From: Setaria digitata
Lineage: Eukaryota > Nematoda > Chromadorea > Rhabditida > Setariidae
Length of the DNA: 64,000 nt
Assembly (NCBI GenBank): GCA_003640385.1
Contig: RCAB01000153.1
Span: 62,001-126,000 of the forward strand
Direction of reading: 5' to 3'
Shown here: positions 30,825 through 44,961 of the stretch, piece by piece
Position numbering within the stretch: position 1 is the stretch's first letter
How the letters are laid out: the number at the start of each line of letters is the position of its first letter
Notes under the pieces: generated by a model
Told to the model about the DNA's origin: nothing
The model's input: only the letters and a program-made list of their open reading frames with translations
Database searches by the model: none
Translations under genes and position numbers: made by a program

Positions 30825-32349
30825 TTTCAGAGCAAAATTAGCTCTGTTTTTTTTTTGTTAATAGCTGTGTAGTTTCAAAAATTAAAAGCTCTATTATTTT
30901 CAAATAATTACTGGAATTTGCAGCTTGGAAAATTGTCGAAAAAGAATTTCCTTAAAAAAAGTTGCTAGGATCAGTTCAATTGCAATTTTAGACTACAAAT
31001 TGATTTGTTCGACTTTTTCTGAACCACATATGATATACAGCAAACAAAAAAGTAATCAATTATAGTAATTTAATTAACAAACTGATCAATTACAATAATT
31101 TGCATTTTAAAGTGAGAAGAAATAATAAACATTTCCGTAATATAAGTTTTGGTTAATTACCTAATTAATCTTATCCATCACTTCGTTTTTACAGTTTCTT
31201 TCCTTTTCTTTTCTTTTCTTTTTTTTTATTTTTATTTTTTCGCTTTCATTCATTCGTCCAAGAACCATCAATCATTAGTTTATTTTTGATATGAATAAAT
31301 CTATTGTTATCATTTTAGCTAGTGATGACCTTTCGAACTCTGTAGTTCGTTGCTCAGCATAGTGACCTTTTGAACTCTCTTCTTCTACGACCTTAATAAG
31401 TAATTCAACTTTCAGCCTTGATTCTATGAAGAAAAAGAAATAGGATAGAACAAAAACGTTCGTTATTTTAGTGTGAGAATATTTTACTGTTTAACATTTT
31501 ACAGTAAGAAATTGTGAAGTTGGAGATTTTTATATCAAACAGGAAAAAAAGATTCTTTCAAATACTTTCAATTTCTTTTTTCTTTTTAGAAGTGGGAATT
31601 TGAATTAATTTCAAAATTTGCTACTGTTTAAAGAGGAGCAAACTTGTCTTACATTTTAAAAACATAAATATAATAATCATTTAAAAATTTTTTTACAATT
31701 AGCAAAGCTAAATTATAATTGAAATGAAATTACTGCAATAATGATTAATTAACTTTGCAAAAATTTTAGAATAAACATTTTCATCATTCCTCTAATATAA
31801 TTCATTGAAAATCACACGAAAATATCAGTAAAATTGTTATTAAGTACTCATACATTTTAAGAACTATGCTTGTTATGATAATTGCTGATAATTTTTGCAT
31901 ATTTTCATACCAATAAACTTGCTTAATTATTATTTGTAAATTTTAGTACTTCAATAAATGTAATTCCTTTTTTTTTTTTCATCATACTATAAATTTTGAT
32001 ATTTTTCCACAGACAAACAAATTTATCATCGTCATACTGTGAACATTGATAGGCTGATAAATAAAAATATTTATCATCAATTTATGAATGCTTCGATCAA
32101 TAAATTTATCACAAAATAGTTCAAAAAAAAAAAAAAAATTTAAAATTTATCAGTAGCAAATTTTTTTTTGCTATATTTTTAATTTTGCTATAAATAAATT
32201 TACCCTCTAAATGAAAATTTTAATGTTTCGTCACAAAATAAATAAATGATCATCATATTGTGGGCAATATCTTGTGGGTAATACGGTAATTCACATATCC
32301 CATCCCATCATCATCGTCTCTTCTCCCTTCGGTTATAATAAATGAATGA
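30825..32349. other. Gene desert, part 5
   Basis: AT-rich DNA. At 31325-31380 two imperfect copies of a TGACCTTT-GAACTCT motif occur. No exon-like segment. Confidence 0.5.
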
Positions 32350-32532
32350 ATGCAGCTGATCATGAACAATGAGTCCGGAATCAGATCAATTCAGCCGGAT
32401 GATGAATTGGAGACTTCAGTTGTACGATATTGTGAAACACAACAACAGCAATCATTCTTTTGTGATGTCGAGAAACAAAATTACTTAACCAATTCATCAG
32501 TCATTTCATTCATGATCACAATCACAATCTGA
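32350..32532 (+). CDS. Isolated open frame with protein-like composition (uncertain)
   Basis: A 60-codon frame from ATG 32350 to TGA 32532 begins MQLIMNNESGIRSIQPDDEL and continues ETSVVRYCETQQQQSFFCDV before turning Ser/Ile/Thr-rich. It is the only frame in the 22-42 kb desert with mixed, charged, low-bias composition. No homologue is recognised, no clear donor follows and no partner exon is seen. It may be a first exon, a conserved non-coding element that happens to be open, or chance. Confidence 0.2.
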   Translation: MQLIMNNESGIRSIQPDDELETSVVRYCETQQQQSFFCDVEKQNYLTNSSVISFMITITI

Positions 32533-34952
<2,420 letters not shown>

Positions 34953-34962
34953 ATTTCATAAC

Positions 34963-35443
34963 TCTTCATTTACAATCACTTATTCTCACTCTTAACTGTA
35001 AATCCCAAATTCTAAATCCACTTGTTTCCTATTCGATTATTCATGAACACTTCAATGGACATCAAAGGATGCCGCTAATTTACGGATGTCATCAATATTC
35101 TTATCTTTTTCCTTTCTTTTATTTATTTTCTCCTTTTTTTTTTTTTTTTTTTTTTTATTCCTCTAAATACCACAACTAATTATTACCACTCTTATTTTAA
35201 CGNTCTTCATTTACAATCACTTATTCTCACTCTTAACTGTAAATCCCAAATTCTAAATCCACTTGTTTCCTATTCGATTATTCATGAACACTTCAATGGA
35301 CATCAAAGGATGCCGCTAATTTACGGATGTCATCAATATTCTTATCTTTTTCCTTTCTTTTATTTATTTTCTCCTTTTTTTTTTTTTTTTTTTTTTTATT
35401 CCTCTAAATACCACAACTAATTATTACCACTCTTATTTTAACG
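34963..35443. repeat. 240-bp direct duplication around a single N (35203)
   Basis: 34963-35202 and 35204-35443 are the same sequence apart from homopolymer length. The copy begins 13 bases after the long (TC)n tract, a place where an assembly would be expected to break. Confidence 0.9.
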
Positions 35444-36085
35444 GTTTACTTGCATTATTTTGCGTAATCTATTCGTCCTATTTATTGAGTTCCATTTAAA
35501 TTCATTTTTGAAATTTAAAAATTTCAACCACTGAATAAAATTAATTTTTAAAACTTATCATTAATATTTTCAACCAAATGAAGATGTTTCTTTTTTTTTT
35601 TTAGGATGAGTTAATTATGGTACATCATTTGACTCTGGTGGCAGTGATTTGATCAATAATCATGCTAACATTTACTAACCATGATATTTTGCTTATCAGT
35701 TTGCTATCATTGAAGTGTGTAAAGGCACCATACCCTCTTTTATATATAAGCTTATATAATATATATATATATATTTGATTGTCTTTCTACTTATCGGTGC
35801 AATGATAAGGATGAAAATATCCCATACTCCCGTTGACTAATTAAGCAGTAATTAATTTTATTTGCCAGTGATTTGTTTCACACCTGGAAATTTAATCAAT
35901 TGTTGTTTTTTTTTTTTTGTTTTATATATATATATATAAAATCTTACATATATATATCTGGTAAGATTTGCTGTTGCACTGTAATAAATAAACGAAATGA
36001 TTGAAAAAATTAGCTGATAAACAAAACCTGTCCAGAGAGATGAAGAGTTAATGAATAACAACAAATTAATTACTTAAAATAAAAT
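35444..36085. other. Gene desert, part 7
   Basis: AT-rich DNA with short (TA)n runs at about 35757-35775 and 35924-35938. No gene seen. Confidence 0.5.
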
Positions 36086-36392
36086 AAGAAAATAAATAAT
36101 GTGTAAAAAATGAATTGACTAACAAGTAGAAAAATAAATATACAAAGAGACAGATAAAAACGAAATATGTTAATATTCCTATGTGTGTAAAAATATAAAT
36201 GAGTTAAATAAATAAATATGTAAAAAAAAAAGCAAAGAAAAGAATTAATGAATAAATGAGTAAATAAACAAATGAACAAAAAAAAAACAAATAAGTATAT
36301 AAATGAACAAATAAATAAATAAGTAAGCAAAACAACGAGTAAACAAAAATAAACAAAAACATAACCAAACAAATGAATAAATACATAAATTA
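36086..36392. repeat. Degenerate AAATA/AAACA-type tandem repeat
   Basis: About 300 bases of loose AAATAAAT-, AACAAATG- and TAAGTAAA-like units. Overlapping minus-strand frames rich in Phe, Leu, Ile and Tyr arise from this composition and look like membrane segments but are not credible genes. Confidence 0.7.
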
Positions 36393-38503
36393 CACTGATG
36401 CATTGCTATATATTTGCACATTTCACACATTACAATGAATAATTTGCTCATATCGAATGCTGGCAAGCACTTTTCAAATATTTACATTTAGATTATTTCA
36501 ATTGGAATTTTGTTATAGAAAAAAAAAAAAAAAAAAAAAAGAAAAAGAAATTGCTGATCAATGAACCACGAAATTTGTGAAGCTCAAATTTTCATTAACT
36601 AAATTTATCAGCAGTAATAACTGTAATAAAAGTTGTTCATAAAAAGTATTTGAAAATTGTTGCAGAAAGGAAAAATTTTAAAGTTTAAAGGTGAAAAATT
36701 GAAATAATTGGCATACGGTAGGTAGCATTATTTCTACGATCTAAAAACTGGAACATGCTAAAATGTCCTCACATTGTTATTTAATTTTATTTAATTTCTC
36801 TTCTCTCTTGAAAAATTCAATTTTTTTTTTTTGTTTTATTTTGTCTCTCTCTATTTTTATTTTTTAGATTTAATTGTTTTTTTTTTTACCTTTATCTCTA
36901 TTTTTATTTTTATTTTTTTGTTTTTAAATGCTAAAAATACATATTCTGCGGGGTTTTTTTTTTTTGTTTTTTTCTTCGAAGACTGGAGAACTGATATCCT
37001 CTGAAAAATGTGCTGAAAAAAAAAAAAATGACTTCCTGAGTAAATAATGCTCTTTTTCTTGAAACCACATTTTTTGCTTTAACAGAAAATTTAACTTTAA
37101 AATTTATTCGCTGATTAAAAAAAATTGGTCTAATAATATTTATCCGGTTGATTTAAAAAAGAAAAAAGAAATAATGAAAATTAAATTTGATCATTTGAAG
37201 GATTAGCGGAATCAAGTCATATCCACTGGTTCGGTGGATGGAGTTGCTTTCAATGTTGGATAATGGTTAATTAATTAATTATGCGACAAATAGTTCTTTT
37301 TTTTGTAGGACATATCCAATTCAAATTGAATTTATATAAAATTTCAAACCAGCTGTAATTTCGTGCATATGCAAACAAAGTTTACTGCTCTGCTGAAATG
37401 TGAAAAAATTTTTTGGAAGAAAAGTTGAATTTGCAAATTCGTAATTTTGTTGCAAAAAGATACGTCTTCCGGGATAAACAAACATTTCAATTTTGGCTTT
37501 GAAGTTTTAAATGAAAAAATTCTGAAATTTCAATGAACAAAAAAATTTTTCGATCAAACTGTTTTGAAAGAGAAGTGAGAAAGGAAAAATCATCATTATC
37601 ATTGTGATTGTGAAAAAGAGTGAAACTATTATTTCAATTGCTAGTCTATAATAAAGTTTTTAAAAATTTTGTAACCAAAAAACCAATCTAAAACATCTCT
37701 GAAAAAAATATGATATTGAAAAAATACCATTTTTTTTTTTTTTTGATACTATTCATTAAAAAGATAATTTCAAGCTTTTTAGTAATGAGCTTTTACAGTT
37801 TCATTGTTTGAATTTGAGGAAAGAATTAAATAAGCTTACAATTTCCTGAAATTGCTGGTAAAAATGAGAATTTCATGCATTTAGCAGTGAAAAATATTCG
37901 ATAATATTTACTATGGGAAAAGTATTACATGCCGAAAAATGCTGTTAAGAATACAAAAATTTGATAATGAAAAAAAGAATTTCTGCATTAGGGAAAAAAA
38001 AAGAAAAAAAAAAGTGATAACATTTTGCTGCTTGCTGCTAATGTTGCTGTTGGAAGAAATAAAAAGATGCTTGTTAATCGGTAAAAAAAAAATAAAATAA
38101 AATAAAATAAATTATTTTAATATAAAATCTAAAAAAGGCAATGATTTTGATAGCCTTAATAATATGATGTGATTTAGGAATTTTCTCAAAATGTATCTTA
38201 GCATAAGTTTAATTTTAATATCAGCTAATAGAGGTCAAGGAGTAGAAAGAAAGGAAAAAAAAAAAAAGAAAAGGGAAAAAGAAATGATTGTATCGAAGTG
38301 TAGCGACTTAATCGAGAATTTATAAGCAGTTTGGGTGTGATAAGTAATAAAAATAAAAACGGTTGCCTAATGATAGTATCAGATAATCGTGTGATAGCTA
38401 ACGGAAGAATGATTGTGGAGAAGAAGAATATATCGAAAATGATTCAGCCCATTTAAGAGAACTACGAGATGTTATTGCTCATATCACCAATACATATGTA
38501 GAT
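36393..38503. other. Gene desert, part 8
   Basis: AT-rich DNA with an A run of more than 20 at about 36521-36540 and several T runs. No coding-like segment. Confidence 0.5.
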
Positions 38504-38688
38504 ATATATTTACATATCAGAATATATATGAATCGATATATATCAGTAATGGAAATGGAAATGATTTGACTCATTTGTGAGAAATATATGAAGCTCAGAT
38601 AAGCTAAGTTATTGCTGTCATTAGCTATATATCTATATCTATATATATATATTGATATTGATATATATATTCTGATATGTAAATATAT
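38504..38688. repeat. 26-bp perfect inverted repeat with about 133-bp spacer
   Basis: Arms 38504-38529 and 38663-38688 are exact reverse complements, centred on TTTACATATCAG / CTGATATGTAAA. The spacer is itself AT-repeat rich. No transposase or target duplication is seen. Confidence 0.75.
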
Positions 38689-41600
38689 TATATATATATA
38701 TATAATATTGATTGATTGATTGCTAGAATACTAGAATATTCATTTTATGCATCGTTATATATCACTAATGGAAATAGACTTTAATATTTCCAATTATTGA
38801 TGACGCTATTTTATGTCCCTTTTTTAATTTAAATACATCTTTTGTTTTTTTTTTTTTTTTCATTCCTGTCCAGCTCTTTCTTTTCCTGTATATTCTATTT
38901 GTATTCAAAGAAAATATGTATGAAATTATGTTTAAAGAAGCAAATATTCATATTCATATTATTCTTTTCTTATACATCAATGAATATTTTTTCAATAAAC
39001 ATTTTTTTTTAATATTTCAAAATTTCATTTTTTTTTAAATATTTAAAAACTTTGAAAAAGGCATAACTTTTTTCATTTCTATTCACTATACTTAAAAAGT
39101 CGAATTAAAAAATTTGCTTTGGGATTAAAAAAAAAAAAGGTTTGCATGCATGTATAATCATTTAATGATTTATGCAAAAAAAAAAAAGAAAACTAAAATA
39201 AAGTGAATTCGATTACTAATATATTTACTTCTGATCATGAAATTCTTCAAATTATAATTCTTTCTTGTCTTCTTCATTTTTTCTTTTTATTAATTTCTTA
39301 ATATTTGATCAAAATTTATATATTCATTTCTTTCTTGAAATTTATCATTAAAATTTTCCATTCCCTTTCTTCTTTTGATGATGATGCTGATGTATAATAA
39401 TAATATTACGGTATTCCGGTAAAGCGAACTGATAATTCCATTTTCCATTAAGTAGGGAAAATCGGCCAAATAACCACTTCGAAATGTTTGTATATGCATA
39501 TGGTATAAAGTAGTCTGTATTAATGCATCATATTAATTGTAACACTGATACAATTAACACCGAAATATATATGTGGTATTTTAATTCCATCCAAAATTTG
39601 CAGTCAAAAAATTTTTCAATTGAAAAGTTTTTGAAAAATTTCTATTTCTATTTATTTTCTAAAGAATTTTGCAAAGAAAACAAAGAAAAGAAGAGTGTAA
39701 AATTTTGCAAAATATAGAAATTTAAATTAGAAATGTCAAGAAAATTATATATAATGTTTGTTTTGTTTTTCTCAAACACTTATTTATCTACTTTTATTTT
39801 TTTTTTTCCAACAAATATAATTTTTCAATGTGTTTTTGGTCGTTTATTGTATATTGCTTAATTTTTATTGCAACAACAAGAAAACAGTTCATTGTTTTTG
39901 CTTGTTTGTTTATTTATTTATTTTCATACATATGCAACATTTTACACATCATTGTACATAGAATAAGAAATAATATATTATATTTCATTGTAACAATACA
40001 TGTAATGTAGTGTATCACCTAATATTAAATACGATAAATTTTTGCAAAAAAAAGATAAATTTTGCCAAAAAAAAACTTTTACCAAAATTATCAGATTCTC
40101 TTCTTTTTTTTTTTATTTATAGAATGCAATTTTGTTTCTTATTTTCAATAAATTTCGAAATGCCCCAATAATTTTCTAATTGTAAGCTTTTTTAAAAGTT
40201 AGCAAACATTCTGCAGTATGAAAATATTATTTACGAAAAATAACAAAATATTAAAAAAAAAAAAAAAAGAGGAAAAGAGAGGAAAGTTACAACAAAATAG
40301 CTGAGCAAAATTTCGTTACATGTATATCTACACAAATCTACGGATTACCTTTGAAACAAATTTAAATCTTAAAAAAAAAAAATTTTTTTCAAAAACCATT
40401 TTTCCTGCCGTAGAACTGTGAAAGAATAATTTAGTAAAACTCGAACTTCTATTAAATTTATTTTCAATTCAATTTATTGAACATTAACTTTTAAATTAAC
40501 ACACCGAGTTATCATTGCAAAATTCCAGCTGCAACTTTTTTAGGCCCTTAGTTTTACTTACATCTAGCATTTTTGCTTCACTACTTTTTCCGCTTAATTT
40601 TGACTCCACCAAAATTCAGAACTATTACATAAGGTTAAACTTTTTAGCATAAATTTGCAATATTATCTAAATTTAAAAAGAAAAATTTGTGCTTGAAAAA
40701 ATAACTCTTATCTATAAACTTGACATTTGTATGCATAAAATGTCAAATTTTCGCACTCAACGAACATGATCGATATGCATTTAATTAAGAAGAAGGTAAG
40801 AAAGAAGTTGACACCGGTTTAACTTATGAATGGAAGAAGAAAGAAAAAAAAAAACTGAAGAATAAAGTAATCAATTTCGTAATTTATGTCAAAATTAATT
40901 TTTCTAATTGCTTAAGAAATAAAAGAGGGAGGAGAAAAAAATCACTCTAAACGGATGAATATTATCACGCAAGGATTATTTCTTATGAATAAATTAGAAC
41001 TTATCAAAAATTTTCAGAAGTGATAAAATTTTTTTTTCTTTTTTTGAACGTCGAGTGAACAGGAAAGTATAAGAGAATGTATTGATAAAAAGAAAAGAAG
41101 AACTGATAAGAAATTAATACTATCGAATTGTATTTAAAGATTTCAAGTCATGTCATAAATCTTTTCTTATTTTCTTCGATGATAGTTCTTTCTTTCCTTT
41201 CTGTTTCGTAATTTTTTCATCCGCGTGATAAATATGTTAATTGGAAATTAATCAATCCAGTAATAAATGAGAAAAAGTGGGACAAAACTGTTGAATTTAT
41301 GAACAGATTAAACTCCCAAAATTGATTTTTTTTTTTTTTTCGAAAGAATAAAAAAGGGATAGAGAAAGTGAAAAAAAAGAGAGGGAGAGAAAGAGAGAGT
41401 ATAAAGTGATAATTTAGGTGTTGAAATTTTATTACAAAAATGAACAAGTCACCAAAATTTTCGCCTAAAACTTATTAAAATTCATTTTTTCTTTTCTTTT
41501 TCCTTTTTTTTTCACAGCATTAGTAGCAGTAATTATCACAAACGTTTTTCGGTCACAGAAGCATCAAATCTTCAATCAAACATGATGAAATATGGCTAGC

Positions 41601-41773
41601 AAAAAGAATAAAAAACCAGAAGATATATTGTTGTCTTGCGATCGATTAAATTTCAAATTAACTAGTTAAATTTCACGAATTAAAAGAATCAATATATTAA
41701 AAAAGGGTACGGTAAATTTGAAGTGTACAAACTGGTCAAAAAAAAGACTGTCTCATTTATATCGTTTGTTAAT

Positions 41774-41775
<2 letters not shown>
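38689..41775. other. Gene desert, part 9
   Basis: AT-rich DNA, low complexity. Small open frames (39290-39499, 39523-39717, 41217-41447) have no recognisable motif. Confidence 0.5.

Positions 41776-41810
<35 letters not shown>
41776..41810. repeat. (TA)n microsatellite
   Basis: About 35 bases of perfect TA repeat about 180 bases downstream of the POU gene stop codon, likely near or in its 3' UTR. Confidence 0.9.
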
Positions 41811-41815
<5 letters not shown>

Positions 41816-41992
41816 TTTGAAGCTCTTTTGTATCCGAATTAAAAAATTCGGAAAATTTCAAAATTTGTGAAAAAGAACAAATATCCATGACTATTTTTAT
41901 CACTAATAAACAAATTATCATTGTCGCAAAACAGCAGAGAAATAAAAGTGTTGAAATTTTCAAAAAAAAAAAAAATGAAAGAGAAATCAGAA

Positions 41993-43249
41993 CTATGTGT
42001 AAACAAAAGTATCCGGTGGATAATTATTTGGATTTAATAAAATTTCCTGACCATACTGAGGTGTCATTCGTTTTTCTTTTTGTCTTCTATTGCAAAACCA
42101 AACACGAACAACTTCTTTTTCCAACTGTAACTCGACCGCAACTTGAGCGATTTCCTGGGCATTTGGCTTGGGATTTTTCTGAAAATGATACTCCAAACGA
42201 CTTTTCACTTGCACCTCAATTGAGGTACGTTTCTTCCGCTTTCGTCCACCTTGTCCAGTCATTTTTTCGAAGGCGCTATTCGGTGATGAACTTGTGGAAT
42301 CAGCTTCTTCAAGCCATTTATACAGTAACGGCTTCAACTTACACATATTTTTGAAACTTAATTGTAATGCTTCAAAGCGACAAATAGTCGTCTGACTGAA
42401 TACATTACCATATAATGTGCCAAGTGCTAAACCAACATCAGCTTGCGTATAGCCTAACTTTATACGACGTTGCTTAAATGTTTTAGCAAATGCTTCCAAG
42501 TCTTCAGAACATGTGGAATCTGTTTCATCGGCAAGTTGTGATGATGACAGCGGCAAATCTTCCTGAGCAAATGCATACGGCCATGATGATGGTGCAGCTA
42601 CAGAAAGACGTTGTATAACATCCGGACGTTCTGGCTCCTGTTTCATTTCCATCACACTGGCATTTGCAAGATGTGGCGGAATAACTTGCGGAATGGACAT
42701 TAATGATAAATGTTGTTGGTGCTGATGTTGATGTTGTTGTTGGTGCTGTTGTTGTTGTTGTTGTTGTTGTTGTTGCTGTTGATTATGTTGTTGTTGTTGT
42801 TGCTGTTGTTGATTATGTTGTTGTTGTTGTTGCTGCTGCAGCAATTGTTGCTGAATATGATGCTGATGATGTTCATGATAGGTGGCCCAATCAGGTTGAG
42901 GTGGCGGAAACAGTAACTGAAACGGTGTAGCAGTAACGGAATGTGGTTGATAAGGTTGCAATGTAGGTTGTGGGATTGTTGCCGTTGATGGTAATGATAG
43001 TGGCGGTGGTGGTGGCCATCGTTCACTTAATTCCTGGAATGCTTCACACGTTGGCTTAATAACCTGTGTATAATTGGTGGCACCAATGGTACCATTATCA
43101 TTAGTACCGTTACCATTATTATTAATGCTACTGTTATTGTTACCGCTATCTGTTGATCGTATATTATTAGATACGTTAATAACAACCGCTGTTGATTGCG
43201 ATTGCTCATCATTAGACTGTGATGCGGAAAATGATGATGCTGACAACAT
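41993..43249 (-). CDS. ceh-6: POU class III homeobox transcription factor (CEH-6 / Brn-type), single exon
   Basis: Nuclear DNA-binding regulator; class III POU factors control neuronal, epidermal and excretory-cell fates, and the C. elegans member is CEH-6. One uninterrupted 418-codon frame from ATG (43249-43247) to TAG (41995-41993). The POU-specific domain is about residues 246-318 ([20 protein letters not shown], then the invariant [20 protein letters not shown]). The linker is short. The homeodomain is about 336-395, beginning [11 protein letters not shown], with recognition helix [13 protein letters not shown] Gln/His tract (about 127-180, five Gln blocks split by HN or HQ) and Pro- and Asn/Ser-rich N-terminal segments are typical activation-domain composition. 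The tail after KEKRMTP is only about 22 residues. The first Met is used; an upstream in-frame stop (TAA) follows closely, so the start is firm unless an intron lies before it. Confidence 0.95.
   Translation of the reverse strand: MLSASSFSASQSNDEQSQSTAVVINVSNNIRSTDSGNNNSSINNNGNGTNDNGTIGATNYTQVIKPTCEAFQELSERWPPPPPLSLPSTATIPQPTLQPYQPHSVTATPFQLLFPPPQPDWATYHEHHQHHIQQQLLQQQQQQQHNQQQQQQQQHNQQQQQQQQQQQQHQQQHQHQHQQHLSLMSIPQVIPPHLANASVMEMKQEPERPDVIQRLSVAAPSSWPYAFAQEDLPLSSSQLADETDSTCSEDLEAFAKTFKQRRIKLGYTQADVGLALGTLYGNVFSQTTICRFEALQLSFKNMCKLKPLLYKWLEEADSTSSSPNSAFEKMTGQGGRKRKKRTSIEVQVKSRLEYHFQKNPKPNAQEIAQVAVELQLEKEVVRVWFCNRRQKEKRMTPQYGQEILLNPNNYPPDTFVYT
42715..42845 (-). repeat. CAA/CAG tract coding for the Gln/His run of the POU protein
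   Basis: Mostly CAA codons with scattered CAG and CAC/CAT. Mixed codons would slow replication slippage, but the Gln block pattern suggests past expansion. Leu- and Val-rich plus-strand frames here are shadows. Confidence 0.9.
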
Positions 43250-44049
43250 TTAGCATATTAAAGTTATTTTATCCAATAAATATCAGTTACTGTTATTGTT
43301 GTCGTTGTTATCTTGCTGCTGATGGTAGTGATGGTGATAGTTGTTGTGCAAATAGTATGATGATAGGTGGTAATGTTGTTGTGAGGAAAAGTTACAATTT
43401 TCTGATTGAGTAACGTTTCACAGTTATAGACAAGCAGGATATCGTTAACGTATGTGAATTAATTCAAAAAAAAAAAAGAGGAAATTAAAATAGAAAATGA
43501 TGACAAATAACGATAACAGGAAAAAATCGGAGCACTTTTCCGTATAATAATAGTAGCAGTAGTGATAGTAGTAATATTTGTGATAACAGTGATAATGATA
43601 ATAATAATATTGATGACGATAATTTCGGTGACAGTTCAGTTTTTTCTTGAACTCAGCATCTATATATCCATCCAAATTGAGAAGAAATTTCGAATAAATT
43701 TTGTCGATTTTAATTTTTAATTCTGGTAGCAGAATTACTCGGGAAATAATTCCTCGTTTTATACGGTTAGGTAATAATAGCAGTGATAATAATGTTGATA
43801 ATGATGATAATGATAGTGATAGTGATAGTGATGTTGATGATGATGATGTTGATGATGATGATGATGATGATGTATCAGACAACCGAAATCATTGGAACAA
43901 ATACAACCAACCCTATGGTAGTTTTCAGGAGGAGAAAGAAAAGAGAGAGAGAAGAGGGTACGAGAGGAAGAAAGAGATAGAATTGGGATATATTGCATGT
44001 GTAATGATAGAGGAGCAGAGATGAACAGACAAACGATCAACCACGCGAC
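43250..44049. other. POU gene 5' flank with GAT/GTT-type repeats
   Basis: Likely 5' UTR and proximal flank of the minus-strand POU gene. Holds imperfect trinucleotide repeats at about 43550-43620 and 43780-43875 (GAT, GATAGT, GTTGAT). The Asp-, His- and Ser-rich frames over them are by-products. A purine-rich stretch lies at about 43930-43980. Confidence 0.5.
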
Positions 44050-44240
44050 GGGTAACGCCTCCTCAACCATTTTAATACCATAGGGTAAGGCAAGGGGAGG
44101 AAATTAGAGGAGTTTAATGATTGGTTGATGGGTGGGATGGGTGAATGCTTTGACGTGTAGTCGCTGCTACCGATAACTGTTTGGCCACGCCCCCGGATAT
44201 TGATATCGCTTGAAGAGATAAGGGTTAAGGATCCGGTATT
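44050..44240 (-). promoter_or_regulatory. Candidate proximal promoter of the POU gene
   Basis: A GC-richer island about 0.8-1 kb upstream of the POU start codon. It contains a CACGCCCCC core at 44186-44194 (Sp1/KLF type on one strand) and ATTGG (a CCAAT box on the minus strand) near 44129. Flanks are strongly AT-rich, so the island stands out. Promoter use is inferred. Confidence 0.33.
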
Positions 44241-44754
44241 AGCAAGGTGAAATGGTAGCATTTCGTTGATAGTGATCAATTTGAGTGTTGATAAGGATAG
44301 GAGATACTATTAGTGATAATGATGCTGCTGTGTTGATAGTGGTGATAACGATAGCATATCCATTGAAGCAGTGTTTTAGTTGTCCCTTTTCCTCCTTTCT
44401 AATTGTAATATAATAGCAATAAGATGGTTGCATTTATCTAGATTTTGAAATTTTAGATATATCCTTGATTTCCATTCACAATTTAAGTCATTAGTTTATA
44501 GCTTTACAAATAAATGTGAAACAGCGCTTTGAGTACGGATATCAAATTAAATTTAAACATGTAAAAATTATTTTAATTGAATAAACTGAAATAATCTAAA
44601 ACTTTTTCTCTTTTTTGCTCAAATTCTGAAGTATTAAATTAGGAAATTAATTGGACATAGCTATATTTCGTCAGTTTAAATTAAGTGATTGTATGCATAA
44701 ATAATTAGCATTAATTATCATATTTTGTTGAAAAACAAGAAAAAAAGAAGAAAA
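44241..44754. other. Upstream flank of the POU gene
   Basis: AT-rich DNA with no gene seen. Confidence 0.45.
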
Positions 44755-44961
44755 GATGATTTAATTATCAAAATTTATTGAATTTTCTCATGATCCAAAC
44801 TACAACCATGTTATTTTAAATTTATGCGCTAAAAATTGAACTAAAATAAAAACACAANGATGATTTAATTATCAAAATTTATTGAATTTTCTCATGATCC
44901 AAACTAAAACCATGTTATTTTAAATTTATGCGCTAAAAATTGAACTAAAATAAAAACACAA
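44755..44961. repeat. 103-bp direct duplication around a single N (44858)
   Basis: 44755-44857 and 44859-44961 differ by one base (CTACAACC versus CTAAAACC). Read as unmerged assembly overlap. Confidence 0.88.

Noticed and set aside
36070..36466. Phe/Leu/Ile-rich minus-strand frames resembling membrane proteins
   Set aside because: They translate a degenerate AAATA/AAACA repeat; three overlapping frames look alike.
41887..42354. 155-codon plus-strand frame
   Set aside because: Antisense shadow of the POU homeodomain region; the minus frame is clearly the conserved one.
42700..42930. Val- and Leu-rich plus-strand frames
   Set aside because: Shadows of the Gln/His tract of the minus-strand POU gene.
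43445..44070. Ser-, Asp- and His-rich frames upstream of the POU gene
   Set aside because: Produced by GAT/GTT-type repeats in all frames and both strands; no motif or splice support.
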